Shown here: one piece after another, positions 26,212 to 35,865 of the stretch
Layout: each line of letters opens with the position of its first letter
Position numbering within the stretch: the stretch's first letter is position 1
Assembly (NCBI GenBank): GCA_022511385.1
Contig: JAFLRN010000001.1
Span: forward strand, 32,621 to 96,620
Reading direction: 5' to 3'
From: Acetatifactor sp.
Lineage (GTDB): Bacteria > Bacillota > Clostridia > Lachnospirales > Lachnospiraceae
DNA: 64,000 nucleotides
Notes under the pieces: generated by a model
What the model saw: the letters and a program-made list of their open reading frames with translations, nothing else
Told to the model about the DNA's origin: nothing
The model's database searches: none
Made by a program: the position numbers and the translations under genes

Positions 26212-27087
26212 CTACTTAATTCCGGAATGCGCCATAGTGTTCATCACGTTCTTCTGCAGGATACAGAACAGCACCAGGTTCGGCACGAACATGATCAGGG
26301 AAGCCGCCGCCGACATACCCTGTCCAGCCACGTTGTTAGTGGTGGATACACTGGTAAGCGTGTTCATATAAAATGCAAGTGTCTTTAATCCGTCGTCGTT
26401 TACATAGTAGTTGGAAGCCTCCATGTTGGTCCAAACCTGTTGGAACACCAGGATGGCCGCCGTCGCAATAGCGGGTTTGATCAGGGGCAGTATTACTTTG
26501 AAGTAGATATGTATCTCTTTCGCACCATCCATGTATGCAGCCTCAATCAGGGAATCGGGCACCTGATCCACAAACTGCTTCACAAGGAACAATGCTACGG
26601 GCAGTGGAATCAGGGGAAGGATCTGCGCCCAATAGGTATTGGTCAGCCCCAGCACATTCACTACCAGGTACCGGGGGATCATCACTGATACCGGTACGAA
26701 CATCAGAGCCAGCTGGTTGATCTGCATTGCGGTATTGCGTCCCTTGTACTTCAGCTTGGAAAGAGAATAGGAAGCTGCCGTTGAAAATATCAGGGAGGAG
26801 AACACCACCGCAATAGTGATCATCAGGCTGTTGAACACATACTTGGAAAGCGGTATTCCTGCCGACCTTGACGCCTTGAACAAGTTACGGAAATTGTCCA
26901 GGGTGGGATGCGTGGTGATAAACTTCGGCGGGAATGCGAATAACTCCTGCATGGGTTTAAACGCATGGAATACGATAAATATGATCGGGAGTCCGGTCAG
27001 GATCACCAGCGGAAGCACTGCCAGAATGATCTTGATCTGGCCGGTCTCAAATTTGTTGGGATTGATCTTATGCCCTTTATATGCCAT
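26212..27087 (-). CDS. ABC sugar permease, MalG-like (second system)
   Basis: 291 residues, six helices, and EAA loop LIEAAYMDGAKEIHIYFKVILPLIKPAI. AAGGAGG precedes the ATG at 27087. It is paired with the 301-residue MalF-like permease 12 bases upstream and, by order, with the large binding protein at 28058. The sequence is typical of CUT1 importers for di- and oligosaccharides. Confidence 0.9.
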   Translation of the reverse strand: MAYKGHKINPNKFETGQIKIILAVLPLVILTGLPIIFIVFHAFKPMQELFAFPPKFITTHPTLDNFRNLFKASRSAGIPLSKYVFNSLMITIAVVFSSLIFSTAASYSLSKLKYKGRNTAMQINQLALMFVPVSVMIPRYLVVNVLGLTNTYWAQILPLIPLPVALFLVKQFVDQVPDSLIEAAYMDGAKEIHIYFKVILPLIKPAIATAAILVFQQVWTNMEASNYYVNDDGLKTLAFYMNTLTSVSTTNNVAGQGMSAAASLIMFVPNLVLFCILQKNVMNTMAHSGIK

Positions 27088-27099
27088 CTCTCTGCCTCC

Positions 27100-28005
27100 T
27101 TAATCCTCTCCGAACAGTCTTCTGGAAATCGTGGAGAATACCTGAACGATCAACAACAGTGCCACGGAAACGGCAGCTGCGTATCCCATTTCATATCGGA
27201 TAAAACCGTAGTCCTCGATGTGGTTTACGATCAGCTGGGCCGCATATCCCGGCGTGGGGTTGCCGGCCAGCAGGGAAGCGATCTGTCCGTTCTGGAAAGC
27301 GCCTACGATCTGCATCACGGCTGCAAACAGCATCTGAGGTCTCATGCTGGGAATGGTGACGTAGAGCATCTCCTGAAAACGGTTCTTCACGCCGTCGATG
27401 GCGGCTGCTTCGTAAAGGGATTCGTCCGTGTTCAGGATTCCGGCCAGAATTGCCAGGAAGCCTACGCCCATGCTGCTCCAAAGTCCGATGATAATGACAA
27501 TGGGGAGCAGATAGTTTGCATTTACCAGCCAGATAATAGGCTCGTTAATAACGCCGATGTCCATGAGCCAGCTGTTGAGATAACCGGTCTGGTCGCCTGT
27601 GAAGATGATCTTCCACAGCACTGTCATGGCGATACCGGTGGTCATGCTGGGCGAGTACAAGATCAGCGCGAACACCGTCCTCGGTACCTTTGGCAGATTC
27701 GCCAGCGCCCACGCCAGCAGAAACGCCAGCATATATCCGCCCACACCTACGATCAACGCATACTTCACAGTGTTTGGCAGGACGTATTGCATGAAGATCT
27801 CATCCGCCGTGATCAGATTTATGTAGTTTAAGAATCCCACAAGCTTGGGAAACTGTATGGCGTTGAAGTTCGTAAAGGAAAGAACTATTGCCAGCAACAC
27901 CGGCGTCAGTATGAAAATGGTAAACAGCAGCGCATAGGGAAGCAGGAACAAATATCCCGCTCTGTTAGAACGCTCCCTTTTGCTGATCTTGGTCGTCTTA
28001 CTCAT
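27100..28005 (-). CDS. ABC sugar permease, MalF-like (second system)
   Basis: 301 residues with the CUT1 start [21 protein letters not shown] and EAA loop [33 protein letters not shown] precedes the ATG at 28005. First permease of the pair; the binding protein gene ends 52 bases before it. It is likely part of the same transcript as the GH51 gene. Confidence 0.9.
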   Translation of the reverse strand: MSKTTKISKRERSNRAGYLFLLPYALLFTIFILTPVLLAIVLSFTNFNAIQFPKLVGFLNYINLITADEIFMQYVLPNTVKYALIVGVGGYMLAFLLAWALANLPKVPRTVFALILYSPSMTTGIAMTVLWKIIFTGDQTGYLNSWLMDIGVINEPIIWLVNANYLLPIVIIIGLWSSMGVGFLAILAGILNTDESLYEAAAIDGVKNRFQEMLYVTIPSMRPQMLFAAVMQIVGAFQNGQIASLLAGNPTPGYAAQLIVNHIEDYGFIRYEMGYAAAVSVALLLIVQVFSTISRRLFGED

Positions 28006-28057
28006 TGCTACCTCTCATTCTTCTGCTTCTCGCAGTAGTTACCCTTTTCCCAATGCT

Positions 28058-31048
28058 TTATTGTTGTTTTCCTTTTTGCTGCATGATGCGGCGCACCACA
28101 TCCACAGAGGGCACAAGGTATTCTTCAATCACGTTGCCTTCGCTGTCAATATAGCCGAATTCCTCCAGCTTTCTCTCAGTCTCGCGGTTCACAACCTTGA
28201 CCAGATCGTCAATGCGGGATCTCAGGGTTTTACCTTGAACCACGATATCGTTGAAGGCATTGCTCAGCTCACGCTCCATCATGTAGCTTCCCAGAAGTCT
28301 GGGTGCCTCAAGGATGTTGGAGGCCTGCTCCATGATCACGTCCTTGTGGGCCGTTGGATACGGCAGGTTGCCAAAGGCTTCCAGGTTCGCCGTGGGCCAA
28401 ATGTACTCATCACCGTACATGATCTGCAGCATCTGTCCGAACTCAGCCTGAACCTCCGTGCTGGACCACCAGTCCATGAACTCCCAGGCCATCTGTTCTC
28501 TCTCGTCGTCGGACTTGAACATTACCGTGCTCTCTGCGCCGCCGGAGCAATACCGCAGAATCTCTCCTGTTTCCTCGTCCACCAGTCCGGGGATCAGTGC
28601 GATCTCCCAGGAGTTCGCGATCTCAGGCGCAGCGTTCAGGATCAGGTTGTAAGAGTTAAAGTCCGCGATTCCGATGGGCAGGTCGCCGTTTCGGAAGTGC
28701 TGGTAGAAGTTGGGAACATCTACCGGCAGATCATATATGGTAAACAGTTCTGTCAGAGCTGTGATACCGTCGATGGATGCCTCCTCGTTTATGGTCACAT
28801 CCAACGCCGTCTCTCCGTAGAGGGATCCACCGTACTGGAAGAGGATGGGCGTGGTGCCGTGGAAGTTACGCATTGCCATCATGGCAGCGGTGGGATAGAA
28901 CACATTCAACCCTCTCATCTGAAGATCCGGCAGCATAGCAATCAGGTCGTCCAGGGTCTCCGGCGCTTCCAGTCCCAGTTTCTCCAGAATATCCGACCGA
29001 TAGAACATGACATAGAAGTTCATGGTCTCGGGAAGGGAGTACAGGCCGTCTCCGATGACGGAAGACACCAGGATTCCTTCGCTGTATCTGCCAAACACTT
29101 CATCAAAGTTATCAAACTTGGTCAGATCCACCAGCGCGCCCCTGATACCAAGCTCAAAGGGAATGGCGTAGTTGATGCCGGTGGCAATGTCGGGCGTATC
29201 CCCGGAGGCGTTTGCCAGCACCAGCTTGTTGGCATCCGTCATGATCGACAGATCCACCTCTATTCCCGTCTGGGGGGTGAACTGCTCGTCAATCATCTTC
29301 TGCATGATCTCCACATACTGTCTGGGTCTGTTCACCCATACCTGGAGATGACTCTCATCCGTGTTGCTTGCGGAATAGGAGGTTCCAAAGAAGGAGTGGA
29401 TGAAACGCTGTATGGATAGCCACAGCGCCTGGAAAAAATTCAACTTCTTTGGCAGCTTTGCACCCTCCTGATAAACATAAATCCTGTCTATGGAAAGGTT
29501 GTTTCTGTTAATAATATCAATAAAGTTCGCAATCTGGGTGTTGATGGAGTTCTGGCTGGTGGACAACTCATCCACACGGTAGATCAGCTCGTTGGGATCG
29601 TCACCCAGGGTCTTCAGCTGCTTCGCCGCAATGATCAGGTAAGCGAAGGCTGCTACATCCTCAGGATCGTCCTCATCCACAAACTGCGTTCCAATCTCAG
29701 CCAGCGCGTACAGCCTGTCGACCCAGTTATAAATTCTGGTCTGTACGTCAGGTATGTATCTTGTCAGGCGGAGATCCCGGTACTTATCCTTGTTTGTTCC
29801 CGCCACTTTTGTTACCTCAAGGGACAGGTCGTTGATGCCGTTCATGATCTCATCCACCTGCTCCAGCACATAACGCAGGTTATCCGTGCTGATGGTGACA
29901 GATATGGTGTGATAGCCCTTCTCCAGATAAACGCTTAAGTTATTGCCGTCGTCATCCTTCAGGGTAGTGGTGCGGTACTTGGTGGTGTATTCCGCCTCCC
30001 AGTTCTGGAATGCGGTGTTGGGAATTTCCCCGTCGATCCGCCAGTCCAGGAAAACGGGAAACTCATTTTTATCAGACTGCCTATAGTTCATGCCCAGGTA
30101 ATAATATCCTGCGATGTCAACATTGAACAGCCAGCTAATGGTCTGGCCTGCGGTCTTAAAGGAAGCGCTGTCCACGGTGTTCAGTACAGTCTCCGTGGTA
30201 CTCAGAGGATACAGGGAGGAGTCATATTCACCGGTGGCGTGGATGGAGGAATCGTTGCGCAGATAAAACTCTTCACCCTGAATGGTAATCAGCTCGCTGC
30301 CTTCCGCCTTCTGGGAACCGGTGTACTGTGCCACGGTCTCGGGCTTTACAAGGGAAATGTTGCCAAGCAGGAAACTGCCCTCGCTGACAGTGATCGTAAA
30401 CTCGTGGGTACCCTGTGCAAGTTCCACGCTCAGGGGCTGGGCATACCGATAACTGGCATCAGATAACGCCTTGCTCTCCCACTGGATCAGCTTATCAGGC
30501 ATTGTCACGATCTGGTTGCCATAACGGTCCAGGGAAAACTCGCTTTCCTGCACCCATGTGGTCTCAAAGGAAAGGTTTCTCGCCTCATAAAATGGATAGT
30601 CACCATCCACCATCAGGGAAAACTCGATGGGAAGGATGGACTGGTCATAGGAGAGGTAGTCAAAGCTTACCCAGTACCGGGCCGTCTGGGGAACGTTCAC
30701 CGTCAGATGGAGCTCGTCACCCACTGTCACATTCGCCACAGGATTTGCATAATCATAATTGTCCTTAGTCAGGTAGGCTTGATCCGCCTGGGACAAAGCC
30801 TTGTCTATGGCAATAGTCACAGGCTCTCCCGTGTATGCAGCTGCCGTATAATCCGCGCTGACTATGGAATAATTTGAAGTCAGCCGTTCAATGCTGAAGG
30901 TTTCTCCAGACGTAGCCTGGGTCGTCCCTTTCTCTTGTTCCGTCTCAGCATGAACTACCGCATATTCTCCCAGAAACATCTGGGCTGTCAGCGCAAATGT
31001 CAGTCCTGCCGCCACTATTCTACGTATATGATTCTTTTTCCGCAGCAT
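28058..31048 (-). CDS. Giant solute-binding protein with N-terminal sugar-binding-like domains
   Basis: 996 residues, about twice the normal size. A signal peptide without lipobox (ends VVHAE) is followed by two beta-sandwich-like modules (about 45-230 and 240-390; ARYWVSFDYLSY and GYYYLGMNYRQSDKNEFPVF look like related repeats), a helical linker, then a family 1 binding protein (from about 560; LQVWVNRPRQYVEIMQKMIDE, DTPDIATGINYAIPFELGIRG). The duplicated N-terminal modules resemble carbohydrate-binding modules and may let it bind long arabinan chains. AAGGAGG precedes the ATG. It lacks a lipid anchor, so attachment to the cell is unclear. Confidence 0.8.
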   Translation of the reverse strand: MLRKKNHIRRIVAAGLTFALTAQMFLGEYAVVHAETEQEKGTTQATSGETFSIERLTSNYSIVSADYTAAAYTGEPVTIAIDKALSQADQAYLTKDNYDYANPVANVTVGDELHLTVNVPQTARYWVSFDYLSYDQSILPIEFSLMVDGDYPFYEARNLSFETTWVQESEFSLDRYGNQIVTMPDKLIQWESKALSDASYRYAQPLSVELAQGTHEFTITVSEGSFLLGNISLVKPETVAQYTGSQKAEGSELITIQGEEFYLRNDSSIHATGEYDSSLYPLSTTETVLNTVDSASFKTAGQTISWLFNVDIAGYYYLGMNYRQSDKNEFPVFLDWRIDGEIPNTAFQNWEAEYTTKYRTTTLKDDDGNNLSVYLEKGYHTISVTISTDNLRYVLEQVDEIMNGINDLSLEVTKVAGTNKDKYRDLRLTRYIPDVQTRIYNWVDRLYALAEIGTQFVDEDDPEDVAAFAYLIIAAKQLKTLGDDPNELIYRVDELSTSQNSINTQIANFIDIINRNNLSIDRIYVYQEGAKLPKKLNFFQALWLSIQRFIHSFFGTSYSASNTDESHLQVWVNRPRQYVEIMQKMIDEQFTPQTGIEVDLSIMTDANKLVLANASGDTPDIATGINYAIPFELGIRGALVDLTKFDNFDEVFGRYSEGILVSSVIGDGLYSLPETMNFYVMFYRSDILEKLGLEAPETLDDLIAMLPDLQMRGLNVFYPTAAMMAMRNFHGTTPILFQYGGSLYGETALDVTINEEASIDGITALTELFTIYDLPVDVPNFYQHFRNGDLPIGIADFNSYNLILNAAPEIANSWEIALIPGLVDEETGEILRYCSGGAESTVMFKSDDEREQMAWEFMDWWSSTEVQAEFGQMLQIMYGDEYIWPTANLEAFGNLPYPTAHKDVIMEQASNILEAPRLLGSYMMERELSNAFNDIVVQGKTLRSRIDDLVKVVNRETERKLEEFGYIDSEGNVIEEYLVPSVDVVRRIMQQKGKQQ

Positions 31049-31112
31049 ACGGAACCTCCTTATCTTCCTACATAAATCTTTAAAACACGAAAAGGCAGAT
31101 CATATTTTTATT

Positions 31113-32618
31113 TTAAACAGTTACTTCAAGATGCAGCACGCTGCACTTGGGAATGGTAAATACCAGCTTATTGTCCTGAATCTTGCAGTCTGTAAAGCTC
31201 TCTGTGTGAACCTTATTGGGCTCATCAAAGGTGTTGTGATCCCTCATGGCGCCAGTAAGGATTGTGCCCTTCACATCCTTCAGGTCGGTCTCTGCAAATA
31301 CACCTTCGATCTCGTAATCCTTCTCCACAGAAAGATTGTTGATGGTGATATGGATCTTACCATCCTTGCCAAGGGATACGGACTCTGTCAGGTTCGGCAC
31401 CTTGTACTTATCCTCCAGACCGATCTTTTCGGTCTCCAGGTAGCTGTCAAGCAGCTTTGCATCCTGATGGTATTTGTACATATTGAACACATGGTAGGTG
31501 GGTGTCAGCAGCATCTTCTCGCCGTCGGTCAGGATCACTGCCTGGAGCACGTTTACCAGCTGTGCGATGTTGGCCATCTTTACCCTGTCGCAGTGCTTGT
31601 TGAAGATGTTTAAGTTGATTCCGGCCACCAGCGCGTCTCTCATGGTGTTCTGCTGATACAGGAAGCCGGGGTTTGTACCGGGCTCGACGTCGAACCAGGT
31701 TCCCCACTCATCCACGATCAGGCCGATCTTTTTATCCTTGTCGTACTGATCCATGATAGCGCCGTGCTGGTCAATCAGCTCCTCCATGAACAAGGTCTTT
31801 TTCAGGGTCTTATACCACATCTTCTCATCAAAATCAGTGGCGCTTCCCTTATGCTCCCAGCCATTGGGATGCGTGTAGTAATGAAGGGACAGGCCGTTCA
31901 TGAATCCGTGGGCGTCCTTGCCGCCGCCCTTATGGGTGGTCTCCAAGACTCCCTTGGTCCAGTCGTAATCGTTTACGTTGGCACCGCAGGCAATCTTGTA
32001 AATGGGCTTCTTGGAATCGTAGGTGCGGACGTATGTCTGGTAATGGCGGTACAGGTTGCCGTAATATTCGGGATTCATATTGCCGCCGCAGCCCCAGTTC
32101 TCGTTGCCCACGCCGAAGTAGTCTACGCGGAAGGGCTCCTCGTGTCCGTTCTGTTTTCTCAACTCAGCCATGGGGGATACGCCCTCGAAGGTCATGTATT
32201 CCACCCATTCGCTCATCTCCCGGACGGTTCCGCTTCCCACATTGCCGTTTATGTATGTCTTACAGCCCAGCTGTCTGCACAGCTCCATGAATTCATGGGT
32301 GCCGAAGCTGTTGTCCTCCACCACGCCGCCCCAGTGGGTGTTGATCATCCTCTTTCGCTTCTCCTTGGGGCCGATGCCGTCCATCCAGTGGTACTCGTCG
32401 GCGAAGCAGCCGCCCGGCCAGCGCAGCACAGGAATCTGCATTTCTTTCAGCGCATTCACCACGTCGTTGCGCATGCCGTTGGTATTTGGAATAGGAGAAT
32501 TCTCTCCCACATAAAGACCTTCATAGATACATCTTCCCAGATGCTCAGAAAAATGGCCCTGTAATTCTTTATTGATATGGCCTTTTTTGTTTTGTGGGTT
32601 TACATACAGCTTGAACAT
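31113..32618 (-). CDS. Alpha-L-arabinofuranosidase, GH51
   Basis: 501 residues without signal peptide, typical for cytoplasmic GH51. The acid/base glutamate is in [12 protein letters not shown] and the nucleophile in [29 protein letters not shown] and [14 protein letters not shown] are further family motifs. It removes terminal arabinofuranosyl residues from imported oligosaccharides; released L-arabinose enters the AraA/AraB/AraD route. AAGGAG precedes the ATG at 32618. It is the first gene of the arabinan operon, facing the divergent ArsR-type regulator across 900 bases. Confidence 0.95.
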   Translation of the reverse strand: MFKLYVNPQNKKGHINKELQGHFSEHLGRCIYEGLYVGENSPIPNTNGMRNDVVNALKEMQIPVLRWPGGCFADEYHWMDGIGPKEKRKRMINTHWGGVVEDNSFGTHEFMELCRQLGCKTYINGNVGSGTVREMSEWVEYMTFEGVSPMAELRKQNGHEEPFRVDYFGVGNENWGCGGNMNPEYYGNLYRHYQTYVRTYDSKKPIYKIACGANVNDYDWTKGVLETTHKGGGKDAHGFMNGLSLHYYTHPNGWEHKGSATDFDEKMWYKTLKKTLFMEELIDQHGAIMDQYDKDKKIGLIVDEWGTWFDVEPGTNPGFLYQQNTMRDALVAGINLNIFNKHCDRVKMANIAQLVNVLQAVILTDGEKMLLTPTYHVFNMYKYHQDAKLLDSYLETEKIGLEDKYKVPNLTESVSLGKDGKIHITINNLSVEKDYEIEGVFAETDLKDVKGTILTGAMRDHNTFDEPNKVHTESFTDCKIQDNKLVFTIPKCSVLHLEVTV

Positions 32619-32656
32619 GATCTTGTGTCTCCTTATTATTGTATATTAATGTAAGT

Positions 32657-32690
32657 TTCATAACATACTTGTGAAGTTCATAACATACTT
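32657..32690. promoter_or_regulatory. Operator-like 14-bp direct repeat of the arabinan operon
   Basis: TTCATAACATACTT occurs exactly at 32657-32670 and 32677-32690, a 20-bp period (two helix turns). The right copy overlaps the proposed -10 box of the GH51 operon and the left copy lies just after the start site, a typical repressor arrangement. Confidence 0.6.
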
Positions 32691-32710
32691 TGTAAATTTG
32701 TGAAAGTAAA
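32682..32710 (-). promoter_or_regulatory. Possible promoter of the arabinan operon
   Basis: Minus strand: TTTACT (32705-32710), 17 bases, TATGTT (32682-32687); start near 32675, 57 bases before the GH51 ATG. Confidence 0.4.
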
Positions 32711-32870
32711 AAACCATCTGTACATCTTGCTGTAAAAATTGTCGGTTTTTATTATTTTTTCATGCACATTACACAACTGTTTTAGTCTGTGATTTAAAAT
32801 ATGGTGAATTTATTCATTCCAAAGCATTTTTTAGGTCTTTTATTTAAGTTTTTACTTAAACTTTTTTAAT

Positions 32871-32899
32871 TTGACTCAATTTTACTTTTAATTTACTAT
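32871..32899 (+). promoter_or_regulatory. Promoter-like sequence in the long intergenic region
   Basis: TTGACT (32871-32876), 17 bases, TACTAT (32894-32899) on the plus strand. No gene follows for 600 bases; it could drive a leader or RNA covering the structured repeat at 33197. The rest of 32711-33190 is AT-rich without other features that I can see. Confidence 0.3.
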
Positions 32900-33196
32900 G
32901 TTTTTTTGATTCTGTCAACAAGCAATTTATCTTTCCATGCCAAAAATCACTGGATAAATTTGTACATATTGCACAAAAAATGACAACATTTTTACCGTTC
33001 GATCCTTATACCAAAATATTCACGTAAATCTTCACTATTTTATTATTGACTTAACCTTTTTTGTATGCATATAATTGTCTCAAATAGGACTGCTGCAAAA
33101 CAAGTTGATATTCTCTTATTTCTGTACAATTCAACTAGTGAGTTCTGTCACTGTATTTGAACATGGAATATTTTGGTAAAAGATCAACCATGCAAG

Positions 33197-33380
33197 TTCA
33201 GCCCAGCCGCGCCAATGTTCTTCTGACAGACACACTCCCGCTCGGCTCCGCACGTTTGCGGACACAAGCTCTGTGTGGCGGAGCTGGCTCGAAGGTACCT
33301 CGCAGATAGGCAGAGCCTATCTTAGTGCCGATGTGTTTTTGGCGGTCTGCCAGAAGGACATTGACGCGGCTGGACTGAAC
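33197..33380. repeat. Structured repeat element, copy 1
   Basis: A 36-base arm (33197-33232) pairs with 33345-33380 with only four imperfect positions, one of them a wobble. The loop folds further: GCTCCGC/GCGGAGC, ACACA/TGTGT and GATAGGC/GCCTATC (33305-33321). A second copy lies at 51742-51896, sharing the flanking word TCAACCATGCAAGT and the loop words GCTCGGCTCCGCA, GTGGCTCGAA-like and AGTGCCGA. Substitutions in the stem keep pairing. It reads as a structured RNA or small mobile element; no open frame of note. Confidence 0.75.
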
Positions 33381-33465
33381 TGTTACGCATCTTGTAATAG
33401 TCCTTTCATCATTCATTGACGCAGCCACAAATGACGAATCTATAAATGTATACAGATGGAAAACA

Positions 33466-33494
33466 TGTACATAGACGTATAACAGATGTATATT
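33466..33494 (+). promoter_or_regulatory. Possible promoter of the ArsR-type regulator
   Basis: TGTACA (33466-33471), 17 bases, TATATT (33489-33494), about 25 bases before the coding region. The sequence around it holds small palindromes (ATGTACAT, GTATAC) that could be operator sites. Confidence 0.35.
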
Positions 33495-33518
33495 AGATAA
33501 GGACAGATCTGTGGCAGA

Positions 33519-34445
33519 ATGGGGGACGCTTTGCTGTATTTACAATCATTGAAAGACGCAGAAGAGGTTTTCAAGGCGCTGGGCACTCCTATGCGCCTGC
33601 GGATCATGGAACTGATCTATCAGGAAGAGCTGAGCATGAACGACCTGGCCAAAATGCTAAATGTGACCAACAGTGCCATTTCGCTCCATGTCAGCAAGCT
33701 GGAGAGCGCGGGACTTGTCACTATACGCACCACTTCCGGCAAGCGTGGCCTGATGAAGATCGTGCAGCCCGTTTATTCCCGGATGATGGTGGACATGATA
33801 CCCCAATCCGCACCCAGGCACTGTTATCAGGATGACATCGCCATCGGGCATTACACCGCCTGTGATCCGCACCCTACCTGCGGCCTTGCGACCACCGCTA
33901 ACATAATCGGCGAACTGGACGATCCCAGGGTGTTTTCCTATCCGGAACGTTTTAAGGCCGGCATCCTCTGGATGGGCTACGGCAATATCACCTACAGCCT
34001 GCCAAACCGGCTGAGCGCCGGGCAGACTGTGCAGGAGCTCCAGATTTCCTTTGAAATTTCCTCCGAATGTCCTGAAGTCAACGAGGATTACCCCAGCGAT
34101 ATTTATTTCGAGATCAACGGGATTCCCTTGGGAAACTGGGTAAGCCCCGGGGATTACGGCTCCCGGAAGGGTATGCTCTCCCCTTTCTGGTGGCCGGAAC
34201 CTTTGAACCAGTATGGGCTTTTAAAGACTTTAATCATTAACTCAGAAGGTACTTTTATAGACGGCACACACCGGATATCAAAGACAAAGATAGGCGACCT
34301 GCATATCGATTACAACAGCTCTATCAATTTTACCCTGTCCGTGCCAAAGGACACCGCCAACTGCGGCGGCATAACGCTGTTCGGGGAGGATTTCGGGGAC
34401 TATAAGCAGAATATCAGGGTGAAGATGTATTATGACAAGCATTGA
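33519..34445 (+). CDS. ArsR-type transcriptional regulator with large sensor domain
   Basis: 308 residues. The first about 100 are an ArsR/winged-helix domain (VFKALGTPMRLRIMELIYQ, LAKMLNVTNSAISLHVSKLESAGLV as recognition helix, then the wing RTTSGKRGLMKIV). The remaining about 200 are beta-rich, with no metal-site cluster (CDPHPTCG is the only Cys-rich spot) and a jelly-roll look (FKAGILWMGYGNITYSL), perhaps sugar binding. ATG at 33519 lacks a good ribosome site; TTG at 33531 has GGGGGA five bases upstream and may be the true start. Divergent from the arabinan operon, so it is the likely regulator of it. Confidence 0.8.
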   Translation: MGDALLYLQSLKDAEEVFKALGTPMRLRIMELIYQEELSMNDLAKMLNVTNSAISLHVSKLESAGLVTIRTTSGKRGLMKIVQPVYSRMMVDMIPQSAPRHCYQDDIAIGHYTACDPHPTCGLATTANIIGELDDPRVFSYPERFKAGILWMGYGNITYSLPNRLSAGQTVQELQISFEISSECPEVNEDYPSDIYFEINGIPLGNWVSPGDYGSRKGMLSPFWWPEPLNQYGLLKTLIINSEGTFIDGTHRISKTKIGDLHIDYNSSINFTLSVPKDTANCGGITLFGEDFGDYKQNIRVKMYYDKH

Positions 34446-34447
34446 GC

Positions 34448-34476
34448 TTGATTTCATAACTACTACATGATATACT
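34448..34476 (+). promoter_or_regulatory. Sigma-A promoter of the cobamide operon
   Basis: TTGATT (34448-34453), 17 bases, TATACT (34471-34476); start near 34483, immediately ahead of the riboswitch. It begins only 3 bases after the stop of the preceding regulator gene. Confidence 0.75.
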
Positions 34477-34484
34477 TTGCAAGA

Positions 34485-34672
34485 ACTGAATAGCATATGC
34501 TTCTGCGCCGGGAGGCGCCAATGCGAAAGCATTGAGGGAATCGACTGAAACTGTCGGGCTATCCCAGTAACCGTGAAGCTGACGAAAGGGCATACAAGTC
34601 ACTGCCGCAAGGTGGGAAGGCGCCCCAGTAGGATGAAGCCAAGCCGGGAGACCTGTCTGCATATGATACACT
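34485..34672 (+). ncRNA. Adenosylcobalamin riboswitch
   Basis: P1 forms from GCATATG-type words at about 34493 and 34659. The core includes the conserved GTCACTGCCGCAAGGTGGGAAGG-like segment (about 34600-34622) and the B12-box variant AAGCCAAGCCGGGAGACCTG at about 34635-34655. It lies ahead of btuF in a corrinoid uptake operon and is followed by an intrinsic terminator. Ligand binding should lower expression. Confidence 0.93.
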
Positions 34673-34694
34673 TCTGGGGTTGGGTGGGAAACTG

Positions 34695-34756
34695 CACAGG
34701 TCTGTGTGAACCTGTGTTATTTGTGTTGCTCTCCAATCTGGGGGAGCATATTTTTT
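34695..34756 (+). terminator. Riboswitch expression platform and terminator
   Basis: CACAGGT/ACCTGTG (34695-34716) is a perfect 7-bp hairpin. The terminator stem TGCTCTCC (34727-34734) pairs with GGGGGAGCA (about 34741-34749) and is followed by TATTTTTT. Transcription would stop here before btuF when cobalamin is bound. Confidence 0.8.
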
Positions 34757-34800
34757 GCTCCTTCTCTATTCAGTCAGTATACAGAAAGGAGAATGGATTG

Positions 34801-35742
34801 ATGAAACAATCAACCAAACACACACGTTCTTTGGCAGCGATCCTCGTTGCCGCAATGCTGTTGGCGCTTTCTGCCTGCGGTAATCAAAACGGAGGTCAGG
34901 ACGGTAACGACGGTGCCTCCATCACCATCACTGACATGATGGGCAGGGAAATTACCCTGGACGAGCCCGCCACACGAGTGGTGGCCCTCACAGCCTCTGA
35001 CTGTGAAATCCTTTATGCCATCGGCGCCGGGGATACCCTGGTAGGACGGGGCACATACTGCGATTATCCTGCAGAGGTACTGAATATCCCCACAGTGGAC
35101 TCGGGTTCTGAGACCAATATTGAGCAGATCCTGGCTCTGGAGCCACAAGTGCTGCTGATGAGCGCCATGTCCCAAACCGAGGAACAGGCTAAACAGCTGG
35201 AGGATGCCGGTATCCATGTTGTGATCAGTGACGCTCAGGACATTGAGGGTGTTTACACCGCCATAGAGATGATCGGAGCGCTGATGGGTAAAGACACAGA
35301 GGCTGCCACTGTCATTGACAACATGAAATCCGTTTTTTCCGAAATCCAGGAAAAATCCACCGGCGACGGCACGGAAACCATCTATTTTGAGGTTTCTCCG
35401 CTGGAATGGGGTCTTTGGGCCGCCGGATCCAACACCTTTATGGATGAGATTGCCAACATGCTGGGCCTTACCAACTGCTTTGCCGATGTGGACGGCTGGG
35501 CTGCTATTTCTGAAGAACAGGTGCTGGAGCGTAATCCGGATTATATCCTGACCATCACAATGTACTTTGGTGAGGGTCCTCTTCCGGAGGAGGAGATCAT
35601 GGCACGACCGGGCTGGGAAAATGTGACTGCTGTACAGAATAAAGCCATACTGAACCTCCAGAATAATGAACTGTCCAGGCCCGCTCCCCGTCTGGCCGAT
35701 GGCGCACGAAAGCTTTTTGATTTTGTTTATGGCGGAGAATAA
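34801..35742 (+). CDS. btuF: Corrinoid ABC transporter binding lipoprotein
   Basis: 313 residues from the ATG at 34801 (AAAGGAG upstream). Lipoprotein signal with LSAC lipobox, then the class III binding protein pattern: ITITDMMGREITLDEPATRVV, GTYCDYPAEV, and IEQILALEPQVLL. Riboswitch and cob genes make a corrinoid the likely ligand, including incomplete cobinamides. First gene of the operon; btuC follows after a 123-base spacer with hairpins. In other contexts this fold binds ferric siderophores, but the location argues against that. Confidence 0.9.
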   Translation: MKQSTKHTRSLAAILVAAMLLALSACGNQNGGQDGNDGASITITDMMGREITLDEPATRVVALTASDCEILYAIGAGDTLVGRGTYCDYPAEVLNIPTVDSGSETNIEQILALEPQVLLMSAMSQTEEQAKQLEDAGIHVVISDAQDIEGVYTAIEMIGALMGKDTEAATVIDNMKSVFSEIQEKSTGDGTETIYFEVSPLEWGLWAAGSNTFMDEIANMLGLTNCFADVDGWAAISEEQVLERNPDYILTITMYFGEGPLPEEEIMARPGWENVTAVQNKAILNLQNNELSRPAPRLADGARKLFDFVYGGE

Positions 35743-35745
35743 TGC

Positions 35746-35845
35746 ATTAGGTTGGGGAAAAACCCATGTTGCATTAAGGCGGGGAAAATCCCGTGTCGGA
35801 TCGGGATGATCCGCGCCGTCATGGGGGGATCTTCCGTCCCCCCAT
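35746..35845 (+). repeat. Near-direct repeat and hairpin between btuF and btuC
   Basis: Two approximately 27-base similar units (each begins TGCATTA and contains GGGGAAAA...CCC) are followed by a perfect stem ATGGGGGGA/TCCCCCCAT (35821-35845). It may adjust the btuF to btuC ratio. Confidence 0.5.
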
Positions 35846-35865
35846 TTTACAAAGGGAGGTGGCCA

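Noticed and set aside
33198..33428. Minus-strand open frame of 76 codons
   Set aside because: It lies inside the structured inverted repeat, has no ribosome site, and the equivalent frame is not kept in the second copy.
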